DNA from: Mycobacteroides sp. CBMA 271
Lineage (GTDB): Bacteria; Actinomycetota; Actinomycetes; Mycobacteriales; Mycobacteriaceae
Direction of reading: 5' to 3'
Assembly (NCBI RefSeq): GCF_009729205.1
Contig: NZ_VTHB01000001.1
Location: 868,001-932,000, forward strand
DNA: 64,000 nucleotides
The position numbers and the translations under genes are program-made. This document shows, in pieces, positions 9,390-17,742 of the stretch. The notes beneath the pieces are model-generated. The model had not been told where the DNA came from. It was given only the letters and a program-made list of their open reading frames with translations, and ran no database searches. Position 1 is the first letter of the stretch, and every line of letters starts with the position of its first letter.

Positions 9390-10268
9390 TCAGCCTCGGA
9401 ACACGTACTGAGGGACCAGGCCCCACATAAGGATGGACAACACGAGGTCGAGCACGATGATCATCACCAGGCTGGCCCTGATAGCGCGACCGCTGGCCAC
9501 CCCCACGCCTGCAGGGCCCCCGGTGGTGAAGAAGCCGAAGTAGCAGTGGATCAGGGTCACCGCAGCACAGAAGGTCACTGCCTTGATGAGCGAACACACC
9601 AGTCCCACCGGATCGAGGAACTGCACAAAGTAGTGCTGGTATGTGCCCGCGGACTGCGAGTGCACAATTGTCACAAGGGTTCTACTCACCACGAAACTCA
9701 GCAACAGCGTCGCCAGATACGCCGGGGCGACGCACAGCATGCCCCCCAGCAATCGGGTGCCGACCACAAACGGAATCGACCGAATACCAAGCGACTCGAT
9801 CGCGTCGATCTCCTCGGACACCCGCATGGCGCCCACCTCCGCGGTCATCCGGCATCCAGCCTGCGCCGCAAAGGCGATGCCCGCCGCGATGGGCCCCATC
9901 TCCCGCACATTGGCCAGCCCGCCCACCACACCGGTGAGGGCGCCGAAGCCAATCATGTCCATGGCCGCGAACGCCTCGATAGACACCATCGCGCCGATCC
10001 CGAACCCGATGAGCAGCATCATGGAAACCACACCGCCGTCGACGATGATCGCCCCGCGCCCCCATGCCAGATTGTTCAAGATCTTGACTGTCTGCTTCGG
10101 ATACCAACGCACCGTCGATGGCAACAACCAGACCGTCGTCCCGACGAACATGGCCACCCGGCCGAGCGTGGCCAGGAAATCTGCCGCGGGACGTACTATC
10201 GCGCGCTCGACTGGGCCCGTCACCCAGGGCAGCGGCCGGTATCGAGCGATCTGAACCGTCGGTTTCAT
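9390..10268 (-). CDS. yrbEB: YrbE/MlaE-type permease, second copy (YrbEB)
   Basis: 292 aa integral membrane protein of the MlaE/ABC-permease family with about five to six TM helices. The conserved cytoplasmic loop with MRVSEEIDAIESLGI is the coupling helix that contacts the MceG/Mkl ATPase; no ATPase gene is in this window, as usual in mycobacteria where it is unlinked. Start overlaps the yrbEA stop by four bases. Confidence 0.92.
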   Translation of the reverse strand: MKPTVQIARYRPLPWVTGPVERAIVRPAADFLATLGRVAMFVGTTVWLLPSTVRWYPKQTVKILNNLAWGRGAIIVDGGVVSMMLLIGFGIGAMVSIEAFAAMDMIGFGALTGVVGGLANVREMGPIAAGIAFAAQAGCRMTAEVGAMRVSEEIDAIESLGIRSIPFVVGTRLLGGMLCVAPAYLATLLLSFVVSRTLVTIVHSQSAGTYQHYFVQFLDPVGLVCSLIKAVTFCAAVTLIHCYFGFFTTGGPAGVGVASGRAIRASLVMIIVLDLVLSILMWGLVPQYVFRG

Positions 10269-11182
10269 GCGAACTGCTCCGGGAAGAACATCGTCTGCAG
10301 CTGCGTCAAAACCAACGCCGCGAACACGAATGTCACCACGCTCAAAACCACCGCGGCGTTCACCGCGTCGGCGACGCCCCGCGGCCCTCCATGCGCCTCC
10401 AGTCCTCGAAGGCTCGCGATCAACGCCACCAGCGCCGCCCCAATCAATGTCTTGATCAGTGCGAATATCAAGTCGGTGACGGTCGCAAAGGCGCCGAAGG
10501 ATGCCCAGAAGCTCCCGGGACTCACATCAGTCAGCCGCACCGCGATGAAGAATGCGGACCCCACCCCCACAAGGATGATCGTTGCGAGGATTACTGGTGC
10601 GATCATCAGCATCGCGATCAAACGCGGCACCACCAGACGCTGCACCGGATCGACCCCCATCACCCGCATCGCATCGATCTCTTCCCTGATGGCCCGGGTG
10701 CCAAGGTCCGATGCGATAGCAGACGCCGCGGCCCCCGCCATAAGCAATCCGGACGCCATGGGCGCCCCTTGTCGCACAATGCCCAAGCCGCTCGCCGCAC
10801 CTGCCAGGGACGAGGCGCCAACGTCATGAAGGATCCCGCCGGTCTGCATGGTGATGATCGCCCCGAACGGAATTGCCATCAGCACCGCGGGGAACACCGT
10901 CACGGTCAACAACGACCAGGCTTGGGTCAGCGTCTCCCCCATCGGCAATCGCATTCGGATGGAATCGGTCGCCAGATAGCGCAGCGCCAACATGGACAGC
11001 TGCACGGATCGGCCTACCGTCGCGGTGCTGTTCACAGTCAACCGAGTGAAGTAGCCCCGGACCGCTGCGCGAATGACAGACGGCCGAACCTCACGGCGCT
11101 CCACCACATGGGTGACGGCCATGGGCTCCGGATTGATCGGTTCCGCTCCCGCCGCGCTCTCGCGCGCGATCAGGTCTGTCAC
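10265..11182 (-). CDS. yrbEA: YrbE/MlaE-type permease, first copy (YrbEA)
   Basis: 305 aa from GTG 11182, preceded by AGGAG at good spacing; another GTG at 11191 would add three residues. MlaE family, with the coupling-helix sequence AIREEIDAMRVMGVDP. It is the first transport gene of the yrbEA-yrbEB-mceA-F unit. Thirty-seven bases separate it from the thiolase stop at 11220, so thiolase and importer are likely one transcript read from a promoter near 12.4-12.6 kb. Confidence 0.92.
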   Translation of the reverse strand: MTDLIARESAAGAEPINPEPMAVTHVVERREVRPSVIRAAVRGYFTRLTVNSTATVGRSVQLSMLALRYLATDSIRMRLPMGETLTQAWSLLTVTVFPAVLMAIPFGAIITMQTGGILHDVGASSLAGAASGLGIVRQGAPMASGLLMAGAAASAIASDLGTRAIREEIDAMRVMGVDPVQRLVVPRLIAMLMIAPVILATIILVGVGSAFFIAVRLTDVSPGSFWASFGAFATVTDLIFALIKTLIGAALVALIASLRGLEAHGGPRGVADAVNAAVVLSVVTFVFAALVLTQLQTMFFPEQFA

Positions 11183-11219
11183 TGCGAGCACTCCTGTTGA
11201 TCACGCAATGAACCGGTGA

Positions 11220-12377
11220 TCACGCGACCAACCGCTCCACGATTACCGTGTTCGCGGTGCCCGACGCCTCACAAATCGTCAATAGACCGCGCCGAGCATC
11301 ACGCCGCTCAAGTTCACCAATCAAGTCGGTGAGCATCCGCGCCCCTGTGGAGCCGAGCGGATGACCGATGGAGATCGATCCTCCATTGACATTCAGCTTG
11401 TCCATCGGCACACCAAAGACTTTCTGGAACACCAGGGGAACCCCCGCGAACGCCTCGTTGACCTCAAACAGATCGATATCGCCGATCGATAGACCGCAGG
11501 TTTTGAGCGCTTTGTCGGTGGCATCCAGGATCGCGGTGAACTGGACGACCGGATCGGAACCGGCAACCGAGAGCGCACAAAATCGCGCCCGTGCCGTGAG
11601 CCCCCGCCCTTCGGCATACCGGCGATCGGTGATGAGCAGCGCGGCCGCACCGTCGCTCAGCTGGGACGCATTGGCGGCGGTCGTCGTGCCGTCGGGAGCG
11701 AAGACCGCCTTGAGGCTGGCCATCTTGGCTCGATCGACGGCGCCGCGGATACCCTCGTCCATCCCAGCGGGTCCCGGCGGCTGTACCACATCGGCGGAGA
11801 AGCAGCCGGAACGCCAGGCCGCCGCAGCCCGTTCATGGCTACGCGCAGCGAATTCGTCCAGCTCTGCCCGAGTGACCCCGAATGTGTCGTTGAGCAGATC
11901 AGACGACTGGCCCTGGGCCGTCAATCTCCCGCCGTATCGGGACTTTTCGTCGTCCGAGTACTGAGGCCCGAGCGGCGCACCGGGCTCCATAGCCGGAGGC
12001 ATCGACACCCTGGACATGGACTCCACCCCACCGGCGATCACCACACGCTGCATCCCTGAAGCCACCGCCTGCGCTGCGAAGCTGACCGCCTGCAGGCCCG
12101 AACCGCATTGGCGATCAACCGTCACTCCCGGAACGGATTCGGGCAGTCCGGCCGCCAATACGGCATGACGGGCCAGGTTTCCTGTCTGCTCTCCGTATTG
12201 CAGGACGCATCCAGCAATCACGTCGTCGATGTCACCCGGCGGAATGGGGTTGCGTTCAGCAAGTCCGCGCAGTGTCAGCGCGAACAAGTCCACCGGATGC
12301 CAACCGCTGAGGCTCCCGCCGCGCCTGCCGACTGGCGTCCTGACCGCGTCGACGATCACCGGGTCGTGCACCCGCAT
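11220..12377 (-). CDS. Thiolase (acetyl-CoA acyltransferase, FadA6-like)
   Basis: 385 aa from ATG 12377, which has GGGAG ten bases upstream; longer in-frame starts (12431 and beyond) lack one. It cleaves 3-oxoacyl-CoA with CoA, or makes it. The nucleophile Cys is in DRQCGSGLQ, the GHPLGSTGAR His block is present and the second active-site Cys lies in TICEASGTAN, a CEA-type ending as in sterol-degradation thiolases rather than the common CVGGG. First gene of the mce transcription unit, which suggests that the imported substrate is degraded by beta-oxidation. The exact substrate cannot be read from sequence. Confidence 0.88.
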   Translation of the reverse strand: MRVHDPVIVDAVRTPVGRRGGSLSGWHPVDLFALTLRGLAERNPIPPGDIDDVIAGCVLQYGEQTGNLARHAVLAAGLPESVPGVTVDRQCGSGLQAVSFAAQAVASGMQRVVIAGGVESMSRVSMPPAMEPGAPLGPQYSDDEKSRYGGRLTAQGQSSDLLNDTFGVTRAELDEFAARSHERAAAAWRSGCFSADVVQPPGPAGMDEGIRGAVDRAKMASLKAVFAPDGTTTAANASQLSDGAAALLITDRRYAEGRGLTARARFCALSVAGSDPVVQFTAILDATDKALKTCGLSIGDIDLFEVNEAFAGVPLVFQKVFGVPMDKLNVNGGSISIGHPLGSTGARMLTDLIGELERRDARRGLLTICEASGTANTVIVERLVA

Positions 12378-12568
12378 CAGCCGTCGCTCCCGAGCCGCCC
12401 GAGCCGCATCGACACTGTCCGTCCACGCCATCGAATCGAATACACCTGTTGCACTTAACCTTTCGCGGCGGTAACACCGACCGTTGACGCCATTCCGCCA
12501 CCACGTCGCGGCCTCACGAGTCCACATCATGACACAAGACATCACGTCAATCTAGGCAAATTCACGAT

Positions 12569-12578
12569 TTTGTATCAA
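12569..12578. promoter_or_regulatory. TTGATACAAA-type half-site
   Basis: TTTGTATCAA here is the exact reverse complement of the ten bases at 20514-20523 before the first DUF2236 gene, and its TTGATAC core also occurs at 63-69 before cyp136. It is a candidate shared operator; the TetR regulator at 16630 is the nearest possible binder, which is inference only. Confidence 0.4.
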
Positions 12579-12580
12579 AC

Positions 12581-12594
12581 TAGAACGTGTTGCT
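12581..12594. promoter_or_regulatory. KstR-like operator candidate
   Basis: TAGAACGTGTTGCT matches 13 of the 14 positions, counting the free ones, of the KstR consensus TnnAACnnGTTnnA; only the last A is T. KstR is the sterol-responsive TetR repressor of mycobacterial cholesterol catabolism and mce4-type import. Its position, about 200 bp upstream of the thiolase start, is somewhat far but within the only available promoter region. Confidence 0.45.
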
Positions 12595-12891
12595 AATTGC
12601 CACCGAAGCCAGCCGTAGGCTGACGGCCCGGTTCCGAACATGCTCCCCATCCCGCGCCAAACAGCCCGACATACACGGCGTTAACCTGCATGACCCCTTT
12701 CTGCGACATCCGAGATTGCGCAAGCGAACGACAGGCGGCGCCGAGGTTCACCACAGTCTCAATGTTTGCTCCAGCATCCTTCCGCCCGACTCGAAGACTG
12801 CCATCACTCTCAAAATTCAATACTGCCACCTTCACCAAGAGCAGGTGGATATGCGATTATCCAGTCTTGAACTGCGAAGATGGGAGAACAC

Positions 12892-13347
12892 ATGAAGATG
12901 AGACAGAAATTCAAGTATGTCCACTATCTTCCGTCTGCGGCAATCGCCTGCCTCATCATGGGTTTGGCCGCCGCACCGGACGCCCGCGCGTACGACTCAT
13001 GGTGTGACATCACCGAGAGCCACGGGCCGCCCATCGCGTTGGCCTCCGAGGCCCTCCGCGCCAGACCAAGCCAACGGGAGGTAGACCGGATGAATCTCCT
13101 CTATAACAACGTGATTCCCCTGCTCAACACCGTGGGATCTGCGACGTTCTGGTATCCCGACGTATGGGGCAGCCCCGACATCAGGCCAGACACACAAAGG
13201 CTCCTCGCCGCTATGGACGACCTTCAGACGGCCGCGAACAACGGCGAATCATCTGCCAGGCAAGTGCAAGCCGTAGACGACGCGGTTGCCACCCTGCATC
13301 AAAAGTGCGATGGGAAGCGCGGCCTGCCGCCTCGCGAACAACACTGA
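12892..13347 (+). CDS. Small secreted protein, function unknown
   Basis: 151 aa from ATG 12892, six bases after GGGAG; an ATG at 12880 is in frame but contains that ribosome site. Signal peptide of about 30 residues (LPSAAIACLIMGLAAAPDARA) followed by a mature alpha-helical domain of about 120 residues with two Cys (SWCDI, HQKCDG) that could form a disulfide. No family is recognised with confidence; it resembles small exported mycobacterial helical proteins. It lies between the mce unit and the second P450 and may be read with the latter. Confidence 0.7.
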   Translation: MKMRQKFKYVHYLPSAAIACLIMGLAAAPDARAYDSWCDITESHGPPIALASEALRARPSQREVDRMNLLYNNVIPLLNTVGSATFWYPDVWGSPDIRPDTQRLLAAMDDLQTAANNGESSARQVQAVDDAVATLHQKCDGKRGLPPREQH

Positions 13348-13391
13348 ATCTGCCACGCCACCAACGTGGATCACCGAAATCAACGGTTGCT

Positions 13392-13406
13392 TTTGTTAGG
13401 AACAAA
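13392..13406. promoter_or_regulatory. Inverted repeat upstream of the second P450
   Basis: TTTGTT (13392-13397) and AACAAA (13401-13406) are perfect 6-bp arms with a three-base spacer in an AT-rich stretch 80 bp before the P450 start. Possible operator or promoter element. Confidence 0.35.
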
Positions 13407-13484
13407 TGCAATATTATGTCTCAATACGGTCGCGGGGATCCTCCGGCCGACCTCCATGCTGGCAAAGTGCGAAAGAGTCATCTG

Positions 13485-14945
13485 ATGAGCGAAATTGCGA
13501 GCGCGGTCCCGCAGATTCCGGCCCTGAAACCGCTCGACTACCTGCGGCTGGCCTGGAGCCTCCTATACATGGCACCTGGTGAGGCACTGGGCAAGCTACA
13601 GGACCGGCACAACGCGCCCGCCTTACGGCTACCCATCCCGATCCCGTTGCTGTTTCGCCAGGTAATTCTCAGTGGTGATCCGTCCTTCGCCGAGGCCGTC
13701 GCCCTGAACAAGAACGACGACATCTCGGCCGAGGGCGGGTGGGGGGTCGTTCTCTCCCGGGTCGGGATGTTCACCCGATCGATCCTGCAGATGGAGTTCG
13801 ACGAACACCGGCATGACCGGCTCCTACTTCAGCAAGCAATGGCACCGCTACAGCTCTCGGGGTACATGGAGCAGGTAGCGCCAAAAATCCGTGCCGCTGT
13901 ACGTGCCTGTCCCGTCGGCGATGCGGTGGATCAACGCAAGCTTTTCAAACGCGTCAACATGACCGTCTCGATCGAGATCTTCATGGGAATCAACCTGTCT
14001 CCCGACGAAGTGGCCAAGGTTGGCCAAGCGTACGACGATCTGGTGAGCATCAACATCGTCAGGCAGACCCTGGCACGGCGATACCTGCATCGTTTCCTGC
14101 TCTCATGGATAGCCGCCAAGAGAACTTCAGACGCACCCGACCTCATGTCTCAGCTTTGCCGGGCACGCACGGTGGACGGCGATCGATTCAGCGACCGGCA
14201 GATCATGCAGCACATGCTGTTCTTTTTGTTTGCCGCACACGACACCACGACGATCACCATGACAAACATGGCCTACTACCTCGGCCTCAATACGCAATGG
14301 CAGCGCCGCGCACGAGCACAGGCATTTGCGCTACCAGAGAACGCCGATATCACAGACTTCAGCAAGATGACCGAGCTGGAGAACATCATGAAAGAGACGC
14401 TGCGCTTCCGTACGCCCGTACCGGGCATGATTCGCACGGCGGTCCGGGACACGGAAATACTCGGCTATCGCATTCCGCGTGGCACCACCATGATGGCACT
14501 CACCTGGTCACATCACACGAATCCGAATGTCTGGACCAATCCACGACAATTCGACCCGGACCGGTTCTCCGCAGAGCGCGCCGAAGATAAGGACCACCGC
14601 TCGAAATGGATGCCCTTTGGCGGTGGGGTGCATAAATGCATCGGAATGCACTTTGCCAAGATGCAAATCTTGTCCGTCTACCACACCCTATTGCGTGAAT
14701 TCGAATGGAGTGTGGACAAACATCACATCTTGCCAACCTTGCAGAATTCGTTGGCCTTCTCGGAGGGGTTCCCCGCCTCCGTGCGGAAGTTTGACCCTGT
14801 CACGTTGCATACGCAGCTCGACGCCGTAGGTGACCAGGAAGTCGGCTGGGGAATCGCACCGAACCTAGTCCCCATCGCGTATCTGAGATCGTTCCTTCAG
14901 CGATGGCGATCGGGCACTCCCACAAGCACGCACGACGCCGCCTGA
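13485..14945 (+). CDS. Cytochrome P450, CYP136-like
   Basis: 486 aa from ATG 13485, with GAAAGAG upstream; an in-frame ATG at 13416 would add 23 residues without a good ribosome site. It has the I-helix AAHDTTTIT, ExxR (ETLR) and the haem loop FGGGVHKCIG with Cys385. It is similar along its length to the CYP136 protein at 142 (shared EHR-x2-R-x3-QQA, MAYYLA/G and DTE-ILGY blocks), so the two are probably paralogues. The stop codon lies eight bases before the FprB-type start, so P450 and redox partner appear translationally coupled. Substrate unknown; sterol or lipid suggested by context. Confidence 0.88.
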   Translation: MSEIASAVPQIPALKPLDYLRLAWSLLYMAPGEALGKLQDRHNAPALRLPIPIPLLFRQVILSGDPSFAEAVALNKNDDISAEGGWGVVLSRVGMFTRSILQMEFDEHRHDRLLLQQAMAPLQLSGYMEQVAPKIRAAVRACPVGDAVDQRKLFKRVNMTVSIEIFMGINLSPDEVAKVGQAYDDLVSINIVRQTLARRYLHRFLLSWIAAKRTSDAPDLMSQLCRARTVDGDRFSDRQIMQHMLFFLFAAHDTTTITMTNMAYYLGLNTQWQRRARAQAFALPENADITDFSKMTELENIMKETLRFRTPVPGMIRTAVRDTEILGYRIPRGTTMMALTWSHHTNPNVWTNPRQFDPDRFSAERAEDKDHRSKWMPFGGGVHKCIGMHFAKMQILSVYHTLLREFEWSVDKHHILPTLQNSLAFSEGFPASVRKFDPVTLHTQLDAVGDQEVGWGIAPNLVPIAYLRSFLQRWRSGTPTSTHDAA

Positions 14946-14953
14946 GGACCTCG

Positions 14954-16633
14954 ATGACACACCTCATCACCCGCGCATGCTGCAACGACGCCAGCTGCGT
15001 CGCCGTCTGCCCCGTGAATTGCATCCATCCCACACCGTCAGAACCGGAGTTCGGCACTGCGGAAATGCTGTACATCGATCCCGCCACATGCATCGACTGC
15101 GGGCAATGCATCGACGAATGCCCGGTATCGGCCATTGTTCGAGACGACGAGATGGGCCCGCGCGATTGGCCGTATTTGACCATCAATGCCGACTATTACC
15201 GCGATCACGACGTCCGAACGGGAACCTACATGCGGTGGCGCGGGGCGTTACCCGCGCTCTCATCGGAACTTCGAGTGGCAATCGTGGGCTCGGGACCGGC
15301 AGGCTTCTTTGTCGCGGAACGACTGTTAGAACACCAGAACACGGTCATCGACATGTTCGATAGGTTGCCCACCCCCTATGGGCTCGTACGCGCAGGAGTG
15401 GCTCCCGACCACCAGGACACCAAGAACGTGCAACGCCTGTTCGAGAAGGTTGCCGGACACGAGGGGTTTCGATACTTCCTGAACGTCGATGTGGGGCGAG
15501 ACATCACCCACGACGAGTTGACCCACCATTACCACGCCGTGGTCTATGCAACAGGAGCGTCCGCGGACCGAAAACTCGGCGTACCTGGCGAACACCTGCC
15601 CAATTCGGTATCCGCACGCGAGGTCGTCGCCTGGTACAACGGACATCCCGATCATCCTGACCCGCCGTTTGACTTGTCAGCGAGGCACGCCGTGATCATC
15701 GGGAACGGCAACGTGGCCCTCGATGTAGCGCGCATCCTCACGCTCGGGCACGAGGACCTACGGCGCTCCGACATCCCGTCTGATGTGCTTGAGGCGTTGA
15801 AACACAGCAGGATTCGCGAAGTAACCGTGCTGGCACGGCGGGATGTCGCACATGCTGCCTACTCGACACCTGAGTTCCTAGCGCTTACCCAGCTGCGGGA
15901 CACCAGTGTCGAGATCGACCGGCGCAGTCTCGGTGTGCATCCCGATATCCAGCAGGCATTCGACGATGGCACGCTCGACTCGATCACGGCCGCGAAAATC
16001 CGGTTCGCACGCGATATCGCCGAACGCGGACCGAAACTGTCGCCCCGCCCGTCTCGCACCATCCGTCTGCGGTTTCATACAGCACCTGAGGAGATCGTTG
16101 CAGGTGTATCCGGATGCCGCGGAGTCCGAGCCCGGACCAGTCACTACGGAACAGACGGCGAGCTGATATCCGGTGATCAGGAGATCATCCCAGCTGGGCT
16201 GGTCATCCGGGCCACGGGATACCGGGGCAGCCCCATAGCCGGGCTGCCCTTCGATGACCGACTGGCCGTCGTCCCCAACCAGGCCGGCGCCGTCGCCGGC
16301 AGCCCGGGAACCTACGTCGCGGGTTGGATCAAACGGGGTCCGCACGGCGGAATCGGCCGCAACCGAATGTGCAGTCTGGAGACCGCAAACAGTCTCCTGG
16401 CCGATTTCGACGATGCAACGCTTCCGGAACCCGCAGGTACGGCCGATGATGCGCTGGTGCTTCTTCGGCACCGAGGAGTCGCCCTCGTCGACGGGCAGGG
16501 GTGGGAGAAGATCGACTCAAAAGAGACCGTTCGCGGCCGGTTACGGGGGGCACCCCGTGAGAAGTTCATCGACATACGCGACATGCTGGCAGTGGCAAAC
16601 GGCCCAAAAAGTGCCGAGGGCACACCCGCCTAG
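14954..16633 (+). CDS. FprB-type ferredoxin / ferredoxin-NADP reductase fusion
   Basis: 559 aa, near the length of M. tuberculosis FprB (Rv0886, 575 aa). Residues 1-75 are a two-cluster ferredoxin: an N-terminal cluster motif (CCNDASCVAVCPVNC) and a full 4Fe-4S motif CIDCGQCIDECP. From about residue 100 comes an adrenodoxin-reductase-like flavoprotein with an FAD site (VAIVGSGPAGFFVAE), RLPTPYGLVRAGVAPDH, an NADP site (VIIGNGNVALDVAR) and the C-terminal GWIKRGPHGGIG segment. It transfers electrons from NADPH through FAD and Fe-S clusters, most simply to the adjacent P450. GAGG lies just before the ATG. Its TAG stop shares the CTAG tetramer at 16630-16633 with the convergent TetR stop. Confidence 0.9.
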   Translation: MTHLITRACCNDASCVAVCPVNCIHPTPSEPEFGTAEMLYIDPATCIDCGQCIDECPVSAIVRDDEMGPRDWPYLTINADYYRDHDVRTGTYMRWRGALPALSSELRVAIVGSGPAGFFVAERLLEHQNTVIDMFDRLPTPYGLVRAGVAPDHQDTKNVQRLFEKVAGHEGFRYFLNVDVGRDITHDELTHHYHAVVYATGASADRKLGVPGEHLPNSVSAREVVAWYNGHPDHPDPPFDLSARHAVIIGNGNVALDVARILTLGHEDLRRSDIPSDVLEALKHSRIREVTVLARRDVAHAAYSTPEFLALTQLRDTSVEIDRRSLGVHPDIQQAFDDGTLDSITAAKIRFARDIAERGPKLSPRPSRTIRLRFHTAPEEIVAGVSGCRGVRARTSHYGTDGELISGDQEIIPAGLVIRATGYRGSPIAGLPFDDRLAVVPNQAGAVAGSPGTYVAGWIKRGPHGGIGRNRMCSLETANSLLADFDDATLPEPAGTADDALVLLRHRGVALVDGQGWEKIDSKETVRGRLRGAPREKFIDIRDMLAVANGPKSAEGTPA

Positions 16634-17238
16634 TACACCATCGGGGCAAGGTACTGCCGGACGAACTTCGCGGTGGACTTGTCGTTCAAGATATCCATGG
16701 CGGGTGATGGCGAAAGCGTGATCGAAACAGCCATGCGAAACAAGATCTCGGACACGACACGCAATTCGGCATCGGGCATCGTGGCACCGGCACGCCTGAG
16801 GGTGAGTGTCATGCCGTGAACAAATGCCGCCCCGACCTGTCGCTTGGTGAACAAATGGGTGAGCATGCGGTCGCCACCGATATGCTTGGACAGGCTGAAG
16901 TTCAGCAGCTCGCTAAAAAAGGGCACCGAACGCAGCATCCGCGCGGATTCGACGAACGCCGTCACCACCGCTTCCTGAGGGGTCTGTCCCTCGGTCATCC
17001 GGGCAATACGATTGCCGCCCCAAATTCCTGCACGCAGGGCTACCGCGTCCAGGAGTAAGGACTTGGTGGGGAATCGGCGGTACAAGGTCGCCCGACTGAC
17101 GCCGGCGTGACGGGCAACAGTGTCCATATTGGTGCGCTGGATACCGGAGATGCTGAACTCATCATGCGCCGCCTCCAGAATCGGATCGTCGACAATATCT
17201 TGAAACCCGTTCGCCAGGTTCAATTCTTGATCCGACAC
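16630..17238 (-). CDS. TetR family transcriptional regulator
   Basis: 202 aa from GTG 17238, with GGGAGG four bases upstream; an ATG at 17250 contains that ribosome site and would add four residues. N-terminal HTH at about residues 33-65: TNMDTVARHAGVSRATLYRRFPTKSLLLDAV. The C-terminal domain is a helical ligand-binding region. The Rv3058c TetR gene next to CYP136 in M. tuberculosis is a possible counterpart. Likely targets are neighbouring genes; the TTGATAC half-sites near 63, 12569 and 20513 are candidates, not proven. Confidence 0.88.
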   Translation of the reverse strand: MSDQELNLANGFQDIVDDPILEAAHDEFSISGIQRTNMDTVARHAGVSRATLYRRFPTKSLLLDAVALRAGIWGGNRIARMTEGQTPQEAVVTAFVESARMLRSVPFFSELLNFSLSKHIGGDRMLTHLFTKRQVGAAFVHGMTLTLRRAGATMPDAELRVVSEILFRMAVSITLSPSPAMDILNDKSTAKFVRQYLAPMVY

Positions 17239-17337
17239 GGAACCTCCCATAGCGCTAAACCGCTGAGACAACAGGGAGTGATTGTAGCAAGACGGACAGT
17301 GCTGCAGTTCCCCCGAAGGTAACCGCAGCACGTCGTA

Positions 17338-17742
17338 CTACCGGACCTCTACCGGGCGTGGAATACATACGCCGCTGCTCTCCATCGTGCGCTTGCCATC
17401 AACCCAGATCTCGCAGCGCAGATTCGGATTCCACCAAATGTTCCGCACCGACACGTAGGCGCTTCCCGGATCTTCTAACGCGACAACCTGCTCCCATGGT
17501 TCCGCAGGGCTGACCCAGTAATTCTCCGAATGCACCCCGCTCCAGCTCTCCGTCTGGGGGGCGACCCGGAAGTGAACCGTTATCTCCCGACCGGCGTCCG
17601 CAGTGACGACGTATCGAACAACATGTTCGGCCTCGGCGACCGCGTCAGAACTCCAGGAGAAACCTGCCACGGGCATAGCGATTGTCATCACCAGCAGGCC
17701 GAACCGCTGAACCGCGCCACGGCTACGTGGGCCGGCCATCAC
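17338..17742 (-). CDS. Small secreted protein, weakly MmpS-like
   Basis: 134 aa. The GTG start overlaps the stop of the upstream oxygenase as GTGA, so it is translationally coupled to it. A signal peptide or TM segment (RFGLLVMTIAMPVAGFSW) precedes a beta-rich domain (VVRYVVTADAGREITVHFRV ... CEIWVDGKRTMESSGVC) with two Cys. The pattern recalls the exported domain of MmpS proteins, but no MmpL is nearby and the match is weak. The link to the oxygenases suggests an accessory role at the membrane. Confidence 0.6.
   Translation of the reverse strand: MMAGPRSRGAVQRFGLLVMTIAMPVAGFSWSSDAVAEAEHVVRYVVTADAGREITVHFRVAPQTESWSGVHSENYWVSPAEPWEQVVALEDPGSAYVSVRNIWWNPNLRCEIWVDGKRTMESSGVCIPRPVEVR

Larger units (their letters stand above)
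12378..12891. other. 514-bp divergent intergenic region, promoter of the thiolase-mce unit
   Basis: No supported gene. This AT-richer region separates the minus-strand thiolase-mce unit from the plus-strand secreted protein. At 12569-12594 two operator-like sequences abut: TTTGTATCAA, the exact reverse complement of 20514-20523, and TAGAAC-GT-GTTGCT. Its far right end carries GGGAG (12882-12886) for the next gene. Confidence 0.55.

Noticed and set aside
9150..11200. Long plus-strand open frames over yrbE/mceA
   Set aside because: His/Arg/Pro-rich antisense shadows of conserved permease genes.
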